A stretch of 64,000 nucleotides of DNA from Phycisphaerales bacterium (lineage in GTDB: Bacteria; Planctomycetota; Phycisphaerae; Phycisphaerales; UBA1924). The position numbers and the translations under genes were made by a program. The notes beneath the pieces were generated by a model that saw nothing but the letters and a program-made list of their open reading frames with translations, did no database searches and was not told where the DNA came from. Of the stretch, positions 1-8,523 are shown in pieces (position 1 is the stretch's first letter; every line of letters begins with the position of its first letter). The stretch is from NCBI GenBank assembly GCA_016741915.1, contig JACVCS010000007.1, positions 1 to 64,000 on the forward strand, in the 5' to 3' direction.

Positions 1-236
1 GCCCGCGGGAGGATCGGGCCAGCGCCCAGATCCAGTTCCGCCGTCCGCACGAGGAAGTCCCGCGACTCCACTCGGTGAATGAGCCCCGCGTCGTCGGCCT
101 GCTCGAACTCGGTCTTGCCGATGGTGGTCTGGACTTCCTTCTCGTCCGTGCCACGCCGGTAAAGGACCGGGCGGGAGAGGTGCTGGTGACGCTGGGTATC
201 GAGGAACGCCGCCCCGCGATCGAGCAGGTCGCCCAC
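1..236 (-). CDS. Phage head-tail protein (N-terminal part)
   Basis: This frame enters from the left edge and is open for 78 codons. It starts at a GTG (234-236) preceded by GGAG six bases upstream. The translation begins VGDLLDRGAAFLDTQR and contains the run IGKTEFEQADDAG followed by VESRDFLV. This resembles the small head-tail joining or attachment proteins found next to DUF2190 genes in lambda-like phages. It lies 12 bases after the DUF2190 stop, so it is the next gene of the structural operon. The family is recalled by pattern only, and the C-terminus is outside the window. Confidence 0.6.
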   Translation of the reverse strand, partial: MGDLLDRGAAFLDTQRHQHLSRPVLYRRGTDEKEVQTTIGKTEFEQADDAGLIHRVESRDFLVRTAELDLGAGPILPR

Positions 237-248
237 AGGTGACTCCGA

Positions 249-587
249 TCACTGCGAGAGGCGGACGCGGACGACTGTGTCCGCGTCCACGGTTGCTTTG
301 GTGCATTTGCCGATCAGCTTGTTGGCCCCGGCCGCCGCGTTCTTGGTGGCGACCTGTGCCCCGGCATCCCAGTAAGTCAACGTCCCAATAGGGATGGCGC
401 TGCCCGCACCAAGTGCCTTGGGGAACTCGAAAACGCCGGCGACCGCCAGTGAGCCGAGTTGGCCCGCCTTGAGGTCCACGCGCGTGACGCCGACCATCTC
501 GCTCTGCACGACGATCGTGCCTGCGGGCGTGTCCGCGCCAGGGGTGTAGTCGAGCGCGGCACCATCTTGAATGAACTTTGCTGGCAT
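249..587 (-). CDS. DUF2190 capsid cement-like protein
   Basis: A 112-residue protein starting MPAKFIQDGAALDYTPG, the hallmark opening of DUF2190 proteins, which decorate or stabilise phage capsids. I chose the ATG at 585-587 because AGGAGGTT lies five bases upstream. An in-frame ATG at 662 overlaps the stop of the capsid gene (TAATG), but it would add a Gly/Glu-rich leader. That leader DNA holds a perfect hairpin at 603-621 (7-bp stem GCCGGGC, 5-base loop) just before the ribosome site, which looks like a regulatory spacer and not coding sequence. The gene follows the capsid fusion, the usual order in such phages. Confidence 0.8.
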   Translation of the reverse strand: MPAKFIQDGAALDYTPGADTPAGTIVVQSEMVGVTRVDLKAGQLGSLAVAGVFEFPKALGAGSAIPIGTLTYWDAGAQVATKNAAAGANKLIGKCTKATVDADTVVRVRLSQ

Positions 588-661
588 GAATGAACCTCCT
601 GTGCCGGGCTCTCCGCCCGGCTCGATCTCGATCCCGCCGCCAATCAGCGTCTCCTCGGGCA

Positions 662-2773
662 TTACGCCTCACCCTTGCTCTTGACCGCCGCGCGGGAGTC
701 CTGCATGGCCACGCCGAAGTCGAAGTAGCCGCGCCACTGCATTCCGAGCTGGTTGAAGTCGGCGTCGCCGCTCTCGATGGTCGGCGTGCGCTTGCCGCGC
801 AGGTACGCGATCTCGATCGCGGCGACGTCCGCCGGGTTGGCGAACAGGTACCACGCCTTCGCGCTCCCCCCGGCCAAGCCCTGTGCGTTGAGGTACGGGC
901 TCGCCACCGGCTTCCACTTGCCCGCGTGCGGGTTGACGGCGGGCTTGCCCTTGTCCGCGGTGGTCGTCTCGTTGATCCGCGTCTCGCTCATCAGCACCTG
1001 AGCGGTGACCTTCAGGGCTGACGGCACGAGGAGTACGGACGGAGTGAGCAGGATGGGCTTGCCGTCGGCGTCCGTCTGATCGAGGAACGCCTGCTCGGCC
1101 TGCGTCAGAGAGTCGATGCTCAGATTGGTGGCCGCGCCGGAGATGAAGTTCTTGTTGCCAACGCTAAAGAAGTTCGCGGGGTTCGCCAGGAGCAGCTCGA
1201 ACACCGCCTCCTCGCGCTTGAGCGCCGACATGCGGCCGATGATGCGTGGGATCTGGAGGAACGCCCCCAGGTCGTCGTTGATGATCATCTGCCGGTTCAG
1301 GGCGAACATCTTGCCGTACGTCTCGACCTTGTTCGAATACGCCTGCTCCGACAGGCCGGCGTGCTTGAGCTCGCCGTCGGGACCGACCTTCTCGAACACG
1401 CCCGCACCGGTGAGCCGGTAGCGGTTGACCTCCTTGAAGTCACCGACATCGGTCTCGGCGCAGAACATGCCCACGACGCTCTCGACTGCGTTGTAGGCCG
1501 CGAGCATGGTCTTGTTGGCCACGTTGGAGAGGATGCCCGACAGCGAGATGGTCGTGAACCCGCTGGATGCACGGATCTCCCGCTCCCGCCGGCGCAGCAC
1601 CGTGTTGGCCTCGAAGGCCGACTGGATGAACTCGTTATCCACGTGGTATGAGCGGAACGAGCCGCCCGCGGCCTCGACGGCATAGGACAGCAGACTGTGC
1701 AGGCCCGCGTTGCGAAGCCTGCCCGACAGCGCGGCGTTCATGGTCCTCTGGTCGTACCACTTGCCGACGGTCTCCTCGGGGATGCCAGCGGACAGGCAGA
1801 GCGCCGCTTCCATCGCGCGCCCCGCGTGAGCAGGGTCCGCGTCACGGCGGACCCCACCCAACGCAAGGGTCGGGCGCTCGGCGCGGAGCACCGCGAGCTC
1901 CGTTGTTGCGGCATCCCACCCTTCGGCGATCGCCTGGACCTCGATCTCGGCGTGCTTGTTGCCGCCAGCCGCCCCGCCTGCGCAGATGCGCCGGATCTCG
2001 GCGATGCGCTTCGTCTCGGCCACGGTCTCGGCGCGAATACGGGCGATCACGTCCGTGTTTTCGCCCGCTCCGTCGCCGGGGTCGGGCGTGTCGCTCGTCC
2101 GCTCGGCGTCGAACATGGCCTGGAGACTGATCTTCTGCGTATCGGTGAGGGATGAGGGGTCAAAGCCCTTTGCCTCAAGCCACTGCTCGAACGTCATGCC
2201 GTCCTCCTTGACTGATTGGTGGGGCGGGACCGCACCGGCGGCCACGGCTGCGCTGGTGTTGTCGTCCGCGCCCAGCGCCACGAAGCTCACCTCGCCCAAA
2301 GTGCTCTTGCGCGCAATGAGCACCGGCCCGTCGAACTCGCGGCCGTTGGCAGAGGCCTTCTTGCCCTTAGGCACGAACTCCATCTGTCCGGCAACCGCTC
2401 CAAGCGACGCCTGCCACGGGAAGCCGTTGCGGCTGCTGTCCACGATCTCGCGAGCCACCGGGCCCGCCCCGGAGATGACTCCGGATACCAGAAGCTGTGC
2501 GCCCTCGACTTTGACCGCGTCGGTATGGCCGACGATGAGCGAGCGGTTGTGGTCCTTGAGAATCGGACGGCTCTTGAGCCCGCCGCCGGCAACCTGCATC
2601 CCCGATAGGTCCACGACCACCGGATGCGGCCATCCGGCAACGACCATCGGGCCGCCGGTGTATGCCACCATCGAGAAGCGGCGAAGGCTCGGGGCCTGCC
2701 CGTCCGCCGTCGGTGCAGCGGCCTCGATCCAGCCCTCGACGGGCGCGCAGAGATTCAGCGTGCGGTCAGGCAT
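662..2773 (-). CDS. Prohead protease / major capsid fusion protein
   Basis: A 703-residue protein. Residues 1 to about 180 resemble a prohead maturation protease: a histidine in the VGHTDAV segment and a serine in the QASLGA segment fit the usual His/Ser pair. Residues from about 350 to the end look like an HK97-type major capsid protein, with ANPANFF, a QTDADGKPI hinge and a C-terminal GMQWRGYFDFGVA. Between them is an acidic and helical linker that may act as scaffold. Fusions of protease and capsid are known in Mu-like and planctomycete prophages. Self-cleavage to release mature capsid is expected but is inferred. The start overlaps the portal stop by 8 bases. Confidence 0.88.
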   Translation of the reverse strand: MPDRTLNLCAPVEGWIEAAAPTADGQAPSLRRFSMVAYTGGPMVVAGWPHPVVVDLSGMQVAGGGLKSRPILKDHNRSLIVGHTDAVKVEGAQLLVSGVISGAGPVAREIVDSSRNGFPWQASLGAVAGQMEFVPKGKKASANGREFDGPVLIARKSTLGEVSFVALGADDNTSAAVAAGAVPPHQSVKEDGMTFEQWLEAKGFDPSSLTDTQKISLQAMFDAERTSDTPDPGDGAGENTDVIARIRAETVAETKRIAEIRRICAGGAAGGNKHAEIEVQAIAEGWDAATTELAVLRAERPTLALGGVRRDADPAHAGRAMEAALCLSAGIPEETVGKWYDQRTMNAALSGRLRNAGLHSLLSYAVEAAGGSFRSYHVDNEFIQSAFEANTVLRRREREIRASSGFTTISLSGILSNVANKTMLAAYNAVESVVGMFCAETDVGDFKEVNRYRLTGAGVFEKVGPDGELKHAGLSEQAYSNKVETYGKMFALNRQMIINDDLGAFLQIPRIIGRMSALKREEAVFELLLANPANFFSVGNKNFISGAATNLSIDSLTQAEQAFLDQTDADGKPILLTPSVLLVPSALKVTAQVLMSETRINETTTADKGKPAVNPHAGKWKPVASPYLNAQGLAGGSAKAWYLFANPADVAAIEIAYLRGKRTPTIESGDADFNQLGMQWRGYFDFGVAMQDSRAAVKSKGEA

Positions 2774-4223
2774 CTTCGTCCTCCCTGCCGCTGGGCGCGA
2801 GCTGACCGACCTGCTCCTGCGCGAGCCCGAGCTCCTTCATCAGCGAGAGTTCCTTGCCCCGCTGGCGGAGTTCGTTCTCCCAGTCGCGTCCCTGCTTGGC
2901 GTACTCGGCGGCCAGCGTCGTGGTGTGCGATGCCAAGCGAGTCGCCTGCGCCGTCGCTTCCTTGGCGGGATCGACGTGCTCGTTGCCATCCCAGAACCAC
3001 TGGTGCGATAGGCTCTGCCCAGTAGCGATGAGGGTGCGCACCGGCAGTGGGAGCAGGTCAGAGCTCAGGACCGCCTCGCGGAGCCACGCATCCAGCAAGC
3101 GGTCGAGCACGGCGCACGCCAGGTGCTCCTGCTCGACCCGGATGCTCTTGAAATACGTCTGGTGATCGAGGCGGCCGCTGGCGTAGTTGTACCCCGAGGA
3201 GTTGCACGCCGCGACGTTGAACGGCATGTTCAGACAGCGCGCGATCTCGTTGAGGATCTCGCGCTTGAACTCGGCGTAGGTCGTGCTCGGCTGCTCGGCC
3301 TGCACCTGCGCCATCTTCCAGCCGCCAGGCATGGTCAACAGCGAGCGGGCCTCAAGCTCGATGGAGTCCATCGGCTCGACACTCTCGGCCTCACCGTTGG
3401 CAGGGGCGTCTGTGTAGAGGATACCTGCGAAGTCGGCGGCGGTCTCCGCAGCACCGAGCACCGCGAGCGTGAACCGACGGAGCTGTGCGAACAGCGGCAG
3501 CGCCGGCGTGATATCGGGAATGCCTCGGCTCTGCCCGGGGCGGTCGGCGCGGAAGTAGTGCAGGACGGACTCGGCGGGCACGCGGTCGTACTCGAGCCCC
3601 AGGAATCCGGTGCGTGTGTCGCCGGGGTGCCCCTTGAGAACGTGGTACTCGGCGGGGTTGCCGAACTCGTCAAAGACAATGCCGTCCACGGCGCTGTCAG
3701 CCAGGAGCGACAGATCGGGCGTGCACACCTGGTCGGCCTCGATCAGACGCACGTCGAGCTTGACGGGCGTCGCCAGGTGGGGGTTGCTGCTCAGGACGGC
3801 GAACACCTCGCCGTCGGTGGCGCGTGAAGCCCGCATGGCGCGTAGCTTCTCGGGCAGGCCAACCGCCTTGGTCCACGCGGTGAAGGCCTGCTCGATGCGC
3901 TGGTTGGCCTGGTCGTCTTCGGTAAGCAGTTGCAGGCGCGGCCCAGTGCCCACAACGTCGTTGGCGAGGGTGAGAACAATGCCTTTGGCGTATGAGTTGT
4001 TCGCGGCCTCGTATCGTGCGCGGTTGCGGAGCGTGCGGCGAACCTCGGGGGACGCCGCAGCGTCCGCGCTCAGGCCGTCGGCGTGCGCCCAGTGCTTGCG
4101 GTTGGCATCGTTGGTGACGGCGGAATCAAATCCCGCCCGGATGAGCCGGCGGAAGATGCCGCCCTTCACAGGCATCGCAGGCTTCGGTTGCGGCGACTTG
4201 GATCGGAACAGCCGTAGCATCAT
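2766..4223 (-). CDS. Phage portal protein, lambda family
   Basis: A 485-residue portal protein. It forms the ring at the capsid vertex through which DNA is packed and to which the tail attaches. Typical lambda-portal features are the N-terminal stretch RTLRNRARYEAANNSYAKG, followed by NDVVGTG, a central LPLFAQLRRFT helix, and NIARCLN- and YNYASGR-like segments near residues 330-360 (seen as ILNEIARCLNMPFNV and GYNYASGR). Length is normal for the family. Its start overlaps the small upstream gene by 4 bases and its stop overlaps the capsid fusion, so the genes are translationally coupled. Confidence 0.92.
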   Translation of the reverse strand: MMLRLFRSKSPQPKPAMPVKGGIFRRLIRAGFDSAVTNDANRKHWAHADGLSADAAASPEVRRTLRNRARYEAANNSYAKGIVLTLANDVVGTGPRLQLLTEDDQANQRIEQAFTAWTKAVGLPEKLRAMRASRATDGEVFAVLSSNPHLATPVKLDVRLIEADQVCTPDLSLLADSAVDGIVFDEFGNPAEYHVLKGHPGDTRTGFLGLEYDRVPAESVLHYFRADRPGQSRGIPDITPALPLFAQLRRFTLAVLGAAETAADFAGILYTDAPANGEAESVEPMDSIELEARSLLTMPGGWKMAQVQAEQPSTTYAEFKREILNEIARCLNMPFNVAACNSSGYNYASGRLDHQTYFKSIRVEQEHLACAVLDRLLDAWLREAVLSSDLLPLPVRTLIATGQSLSHQWFWDGNEHVDPAKEATAQATRLASHTTTLAAEYAKQGRDWENELRQRGKELSLMKELGLAQEQVGQLAPSGREDEDA

Positions 4224-4432
4224 CCGCCCTCCGCGCCGGGTGGAATGAGCCGCGTCAGGCGAAGCGCCTTGGCTGGCGACTTTGCCGCCGCTTTGGATGC
4301 GAGGTACCGATCCGCTTCGATCTGGTCCTTCAGCGGATGCTGCTCCACGCTGCCAGAGTCACCCGCCGCTTTCGCCGGACCAGCCGCGTTATCGCGGATC
4401 GCCTGCTCAAGATTGGGGGTCGGGTCCGGCAT
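4220..4432 (-). CDS. Small phage protein before portal
   Basis: A 70-residue hydrophilic protein, beginning MPDPTPNLEQAIRD and ending in a basic LRLTRLIPPGAEGG. Small proteins with this ending (DQIEADRYL...RLIPPG) commonly sit just before the portal gene in tailed phages; a gpW-like head-completion role is possible but not shown. I prefer the ATG at 4430-4432 with GGAG six bases upstream. A GTG at 4451-4453 in frame lies inside a hairpin (GCGGCA-TG-TGCCGC) and has no ribosome site. A promoter-like motif ends 37 bases before the chosen start, so this may be the first gene of a late transcript. Confidence 0.65.
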   Translation of the reverse strand: MPDPTPNLEQAIRDNAAGPAKAAGDSGSVEQHPLKDQIEADRYLASKAAAKSPAKALRLTRLIPPGAEGG

Positions 4433-4469
4433 GATTGCTCCGAGTCGCGGCACATGCCGCGTCTAAGGG

Positions 4470-4504
4470 CCATCTACGCGAACCATCGCAAAAGTGGCGA
4501 ATGC
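4470..4504 (-). promoter_or_regulatory. Phage promoter-like motif, copy 1
   Basis: On the minus strand the segment reads TTCGCCAC, then a 15-base spacer, then CGTAGATGG. The same bipartite motif occurs at 17505-17539, 24436-24470 and, on the plus strand, at 7283-7314. This copy faces the structural operon (small protein, portal, capsid fusion). The two blocks sit like -35 and -10 elements of an ECF-type promoter. Recognition by the sigma factor at 17541-18062 is an inference. Confidence 0.6.
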
Positions 4505-4525
4505 GCGAGCGGATCGGTTGATAGA

Positions 4526-4717
4526 TCAACCGCCGACCACGGTTTCGCGGGTAAGCGTCCGCTTCCCGCAGTGGCGGCACTCACGCCGACGAAGCACAAC
4601 ACCGCCTGGGCGGTGCTTCACGTACACCACGCGGAAGTGCTGGCAACCGCAGGCTCGGCAGACCAGGCCAACCTTCTCTCGTTCGTGCGACACAACCTGC
4701 TGCTTAACGCGTGGCAT
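4526..4717 (-). CDS. Small zinc-ribbon phage protein
   Basis: A 63-residue basic protein with two Cys pairs, CRAC near residue 20 and CRHC near residue 48, forming a probable treble-cleft or zinc-ribbon. The pattern (VCRACGCQHF...RRRECRHCGKR) recalls the N-terminal zinc ribbon of NrdR and Ogr/Delta-like late activators. Its ATG overlaps the terminase stop as ATGA, so it is coupled to TerL. Roles in transcription or in packaging are both possible; nothing decides between them. Confidence 0.65.
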   Translation of the reverse strand: MPRVKQQVVSHEREKVGLVCRACGCQHFRVVYVKHRPGGVVLRRRECRHCGKRTLTRETVVGG

Positions 4718-7026
4718 CAGCGACGCCCCCCTTGAATCGCGGAGAGCTTCAGCCTTGGACGTTCGGCAACTCTCTGATCAGTTCCGAAGAGCACCGCCCC
4801 CTCCATCGACGCCGCAACCGCGCACCCGACGAGGCCGTCAAGCCAGTGGTTGTCCAGTCCCTCGACCCGGAGCTTCCACTCATCAACCGTTCGGCCCCGG
4901 CCCTCGGTGCGTACGCGGTACTCGCTGGTCAGGTGTTCCGACAGCAGGCGATGATGCTCGGGCTTGTGGCCAAAGAGCGACAGCCCGCCCGGGTCGCCCA
5001 TCGGCACGGCGAGCCGTGCGTGCACGAACGACTTCCAGAAGTTGGTGTCGAACAGCACGTGCCGCACCGCACGTTTTCCCGTGACCACCGGCACCCGCCA
5101 GTTGAGCCCGACCCGCTCGCCGCGCTTCCGCTTGTAATCACTGAAGGGAAGGCTGCTCGCGCCCACGTACCGGCCGTGACTCGGCGTCAGCACGCTCGCG
5201 TGCGAGCTCTGGCGGCAGAACTGATAGACCACATCCGTGGATGATCCCCAGTTGGCGTCAATAAGGCAGCGGTCGATCCGCACCATCGCCCCGTCGTCGC
5301 GCCGCCACTCGCGAGCCACCGTCGCTTCGATGAGCCGCTCGAGCCCCGCGTAGATCGCTCCCTCGGCACCGGCGCGGACAGACGCCGCCCCGAGGGTCCG
5401 CTTGATGTCCCGGAGCGTGAAGTACGGCTGCTTCTGGTCCGGCTCGGTGCCGTAGTCGATGACGTGCCCGGTGAAGTCGTCCTCCCACGCCGCCACCAGG
5501 TAGAACAGCGCCTTCCCCTGCACGTCCACGAACATCGTCAAGTGCGAGCACCCAAGCGGAACAAGCCCGCGGGCGTGGCCGTTCACCTTGGCGGCGATCT
5601 GGTCGGCACTGAGCAGGTCGTCCGCGACCTCGACTTCCGGGAGCGGTTCGTTCTGGTACTCCGCGAAGAACGCCGCCTCGTTCTGCAGGCGCAGGTTCAT
5701 CGCGTGCTGCACGGCGGAGAGTTCGTCGTGGTTGAAACGCTCGGGCCAGGCGATGACCGCGCCGGCATCCATCTCCGCGCGATGCGCCTTGTAGAAGGCG
5801 GTCGCCTCCGCTCCACCGCGATCAGCCTTCAGCCCTTCGGCCCGCAGTCGGGCGTACTCGGCCCACAAGCGGTCTGCGGCGGGGAACGAGTACACCATCT
5901 TGGTCCGCTCGCCCTGCCACTGCGGGTGCTTGTCCCGGTCGAGGATGCGATCGGCCAGGTCGTCGGGGCGTACAACCGTCAGCGTCATGAGCCCGGCGAT
6001 CTTTCGGCCCGGGCCGGCCAGGCCCAGGATCGCGCCGGCGAGGATCCGCTCGCGGTTGGCGCACTGCGAGGGCGACCGGGCGCTCTCGTCGGTCTGCGGA
6101 TCATCGATGAGAACGAGCGATGGGCGAACGCTCACGCCGTCCACGCGCTTGTGCTTCATGCCGCGGATGCGACCGGTGATCCCCGCCACGCGGATGATCG
6201 CGCCCGACGCCGCCGAGCCCGGGATGGTCGGCAGCACAATCTCCCGGGCCGTCCACCCGATGTGCGTCTGTTTGCCTTGGTAGAGCTGCCCCGAGGCCCG
6301 CTGATGGATGCCTTCGAGGGAGCGGATGGGATGGCAGACCTCCGGGAAGTCCGCGCCGAGGATCTCGCTGTTTTCCAGCTCCGCCTTGATCGACTCGAGC
6401 ATCCCCGCCGCGTGCTCCTCGTCCGAGCCGATGAGGGCGACGAACTCGCGGTGTCCGTATAGCAGCGCCCACAGGCACGCCACCTCGCACAGGCTGGTCT
6501 TCCCGCTGCCACGCGGCATCGCCATCGCAAACAGCCCACCGTCGAGCACCGCCAGCTCGATCTTGGCGATGACCTTGAGGTGGTCGTCGGACCACCTGAG
6601 GTGGAAGGTCTGTCCGAAGTACGTCTCGCAGAAGTACCGGAAGTCCTTCGCGGCCCGGGCACGCCGCGCGGGGTCAGCGACGGGCGGCAGATCGCCGATG
6701 TCGCGCCCCGAGAGCGAGAGCATGGCGTTGCGGAGCCGGGCCCGCTCCTTCATCGCCTCGTAGCCCGTGAGCCCCACCCCCTCCCCGGGCGTGCGAGCCG
6801 CTTCCGCGATCGCTTCGTGCCGCGTCGTCACCAGCCACGCCACGTAACGGAAGAGATCGACCTTGCCCGCGTCGCCGTCGGGCCCGGGGGGGGCGATGCG
6901 GAACCCCGCGCGGGTGCGATGTCGGTGGAGCTGCCGCTCGCTGATCACCTCGCCCAGCGGCGTGCTGTTGAGCAGCCGCGCGAGTTCGCCGGGCCTGACT
7001 TGACGCGGGTCAATCGCCACCAGCAC
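4717..7026 (-). CDS. Phage terminase large subunit
   Basis: A 769-residue DNA-packaging motor. Residues 1 to about 70 look like a winged HTH (RPGELARLLN...ISERQLHRHR). The ATPase has Walker A PRGSGKTSLCEVA near residue 175 and Walker B LVLIDDPQTDESARSP near residue 307. The C-terminal part should be the RNase H-like nuclease, with acidic residues in MFVDVQGKALFYLV and RCLIDANWGSS. It is longer than the usual 500-650 residues because of the N-terminal HTH, which may replace a separate small subunit. The start is a GTG at 7024-7026; AAGGAG lies about 14 bases upstream. It overlaps the preceding small gene by 17 bases. Confidence 0.92.
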   Translation of the reverse strand: MLVAIDPRQVRPGELARLLNSTPLGEVISERQLHRHRTRAGFRIAPPGPDGDAGKVDLFRYVAWLVTTRHEAIAEAARTPGEGVGLTGYEAMKERARLRNAMLSLSGRDIGDLPPVADPARRARAAKDFRYFCETYFGQTFHLRWSDDHLKVIAKIELAVLDGGLFAMAMPRGSGKTSLCEVACLWALLYGHREFVALIGSDEEHAAGMLESIKAELENSEILGADFPEVCHPIRSLEGIHQRASGQLYQGKQTHIGWTAREIVLPTIPGSAASGAIIRVAGITGRIRGMKHKRVDGVSVRPSLVLIDDPQTDESARSPSQCANRERILAGAILGLAGPGRKIAGLMTLTVVRPDDLADRILDRDKHPQWQGERTKMVYSFPAADRLWAEYARLRAEGLKADRGGAEATAFYKAHRAEMDAGAVIAWPERFNHDELSAVQHAMNLRLQNEAAFFAEYQNEPLPEVEVADDLLSADQIAAKVNGHARGLVPLGCSHLTMFVDVQGKALFYLVAAWEDDFTGHVIDYGTEPDQKQPYFTLRDIKRTLGAASVRAGAEGAIYAGLERLIEATVAREWRRDDGAMVRIDRCLIDANWGSSTDVVYQFCRQSSHASVLTPSHGRYVGASSLPFSDYKRKRGERVGLNWRVPVVTGKRAVRHVLFDTNFWKSFVHARLAVPMGDPGGLSLFGHKPEHHRLLSEHLTSEYRVRTEGRGRTVDEWKLRVEGLDNHWLDGLVGCAVAASMEGAVLFGTDQRVAERPRLKLSAIQGGRR

Positions 7027-7258
7027 CCCCCACAGACATCTCCTTCACGAGCCACGCGGCGTAGTGCACGAGGTTGATGGTGCCGTTCGCGTTCGTCGGC
7101 GCGCCCGCGTCGATGTCGGCGCGGAGCATCTCCTCGGTGACGGGCTTCCCGCCCATCCGCGTCAGCACCCGCGCGGCGTCCGCGACGCCCAGCGCGGCGG
7201 GGTTCAGCCGGGACATCCCCTGTGCATGCTCGGAGCTAGGCACGTGTTCGGGAGTCAT
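7010..7258 (-). CDS. Small phage protein before terminase
   Basis: An 82-residue protein starting MTPEHVPSSEHA. The body reads like a small helical DNA-binding domain (LGVADAARVLTRMGGKPVTE...NLVHYAAWLVKEM). The last part resembles the N-terminal HTH of the following terminase (both have an L-F/V-x-YxAWLV segment), so the two could be related by duplication or could cooperate in DNA recognition as a small terminase subunit. The ATG at 7256-7258 has GGGAGGT five bases upstream; a longer frame to 7321 lacks such a site. Confidence 0.6.
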   Translation of the reverse strand: MTPEHVPSSEHAQGMSRLNPAALGVADAARVLTRMGGKPVTEEMLRADIDAGAPTNANGTINLVHYAAWLVKEMSVGGAGGD

Positions 7259-7282
7259 CGCGGACCTCCCAAGCAGTGATGT

Positions 7283-7314
7283 TTCGCCACTTGCCCACAT
7301 GTTCCGCGTAGTTG
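7283..7314 (+). promoter_or_regulatory. Phage promoter-like motif, copy 4 (plus strand)
   Basis: TTCGCCAC at 7283-7290, a 16-base spacer, then CGTAG at 7307-7311. It is the same motif as the three minus-strand copies, but faces the plus-strand operon that begins at 7429. It differs from the others after CGTAG (TTG in place of ATGG) and has one extra spacer base, so it may be weaker. Confidence 0.5.
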
Positions 7315-7394
7315 CCCACAAAGGGCAGATTGATGGCGATTCCTCGCGAGGTGGCCTTGCCTGTTCGCGGATGTCATGGCTTCATGTGTGACAA

Positions 7395-7413
7395 CGCGGG
7401 GCCGAACCCCGCG
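7395..7413 (+). promoter_or_regulatory. Conserved leader hairpin
   Basis: CGCGGGG-CCGAA-CCCCGCG, a perfect 7-bp stem, ends two bases before the GGAGA ribosome site of the gene at 7429. The same leader, with a changed but still paired stem, precedes the paralogous gene at 53138. Compensating changes suggest that the RNA structure is kept. Confidence 0.55.
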
Positions 7414-7428
7414 ACGGAGACCACGAAC

Positions 7429-7782
7429 ATGGATGCGACCACGAAGACCACGATCGACCTCACCAAGACCCTGGCCAAGGCCGGGTTCCGAATCCTCGCC
7501 ATCGAACTCCACACGCCCGACGGCCGCTGCTGGAACATCGCCACGGTTCCCGCGGGTCGCGGACGCCACCTCGATGGACACTGGGGACCACGCCCCGGAG
7601 CGCTCGGTGGCTTCCGCCTCTTCGAGATCGACCGCGAGAACGAGGACGCCCCCAACGAGCACGACGCGATTGACGGCGATACCTGGACCGCCGACGAACT
7701 GATCGACTACCTCCGGGCCGTCGGCCAGCCCAAAGACACGACGAGTTGGGACCGCCCCAGCGACAACCGCCCGACGACCTGA
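7429..7782 (+). CDS. Conserved hypothetical protein, element-associated
   Basis: A 117-residue protein of unknown function. Its paralogue at 53138-53455 is nearly the same over about 100 residues, including TPDGR, TVPAGRGRHLDGHWGPRPGALGGFRLFEIDR and TWTADELIDYLRAVGQPK; only the C-terminal tail differs. I chose the ATG at 7429 because it matches the paralogue start and has GGAGA upstream; the longer frame from 7312 runs through the leader hairpin. First gene of the plus-strand operon, ended by a hairpin terminator. Confidence 0.75.
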   Translation: MDATTKTTIDLTKTLAKAGFRILAIELHTPDGRCWNIATVPAGRGRHLDGHWGPRPGALGGFRLFEIDRENEDAPNEHDAIDGDTWTADELIDYLRAVGQPKDTTSWDRPSDNRPTT

Positions 7783-7810
7783 AGCCCGCGTAATGCGGGC
7801 TTCGCTGTTT
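7781..7810 (+). terminator. Intrinsic terminator or attenuator
   Basis: A 9-bp stem GAAGCCCGC / GCGGGCTTC with a 5-base loop overlaps the stop codon and is followed by GCTGTTT. The T tract is weak. Genes downstream have no promoter of their own that I can see, so partial read-through is likely. Confidence 0.6.
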
Positions 7811-7851
7811 ACCAGAGACCACCGGCACCCCCGACCCCAAGGAGCACGACC

Positions 7852-8115
7852 ATGACGAAGCGCACCCCCAAGACCACGAAGCCCGAACCGACCGCTGCCG
7901 AGGTGTACGCCACCAGGCGGAATGACGTAGCCCGCCTGCTCGACGTGCTGAGCATGCACCTCGACATCAACGACAAGGAGCACGCGGCCGCCCCGGGCAA
8001 CTGGGGGCTCGTCGGCAATCTGAACAAGGTCCGCGCCGACCTCGTCAACCTCATCGGGTTCATGGCCAACATGGACCCCGAGCACGTCGAGGAGTTCCTG
8101 AACGACGCTGAGTGA
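7852..8115 (+). CDS. Small hypothetical protein
   Basis: An 87-residue acidic protein with AAGGAG seven bases before the ATG. It begins MTKRTPKTTKPEPT and then has a helical body (YATRRNDVARLLDVLSMHLDIND...MDPEHVEEFLNDAE). No family recognised. The ribosome site and the first codons (MT-x-RTPK) recur at 53501-53540 in front of a different gene, the HARE-HTH protein of the second element, so the two elements have exchanged or deleted genes at this point. Confidence 0.65.
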   Translation: MTKRTPKTTKPEPTAAEVYATRRNDVARLLDVLSMHLDINDKEHAAAPGNWGLVGNLNKVRADLVNLIGFMANMDPEHVEEFLNDAE

Positions 8116-8133
8116 CCAGAACCACCAACCGCA

Positions 8134-8430
8134 ATGAGCCACGCCATGACCATCAAGACGATCGTGATCGAGGGCGTCGACCAAGACATCAGCATCCGCC
8201 GCACCGAGCGCGGTGCGGTAGTGACCATCGAGCAGCACACCCGCCGAGCAGGCAAGCAAGACATCTGCATCGCGCACATCGCCCGCGACGAGAACCGGGA
8301 GAGCCGCTACGCCAAGGCCGCCGAGGTCGCCAAGGTGGTCTACGGCACCGATCGCCGGGGCCACGCCGCTGCCACCAACTCGATGGTCCATGACGTGCTC
8401 AACGAGATGGAGCGCGTCGCGGGCTGCTGA
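8134..8430 (+). CDS. Small hypothetical protein
   Basis: A 98-residue protein with a beta-rich first half (TIKTIVIEGVDQDISIRRTERGAVVTIEQ) and a helical second half ending EMERVAGC. No family recognised. An alternative start is the ATG at 8146. It lies 18 bases after the 87-residue gene in the same operon and has no counterpart in the second element. Confidence 0.55.
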   Translation: MSHAMTIKTIVIEGVDQDISIRRTERGAVVTIEQHTRRAGKQDICIAHIARDENRESRYAKAAEVAKVVYGTDRRGHAAATNSMVHDVLNEMERVAGC

Positions 8431-8523
8431 CAGACCCCACGCGGCGTCGCGGGGAACCGCGACGGCCACGCTTCCCCGCCGCGATGTGCGACGGGATTCC
8501 GCACCAGACAGAAGGAGTTCGAC

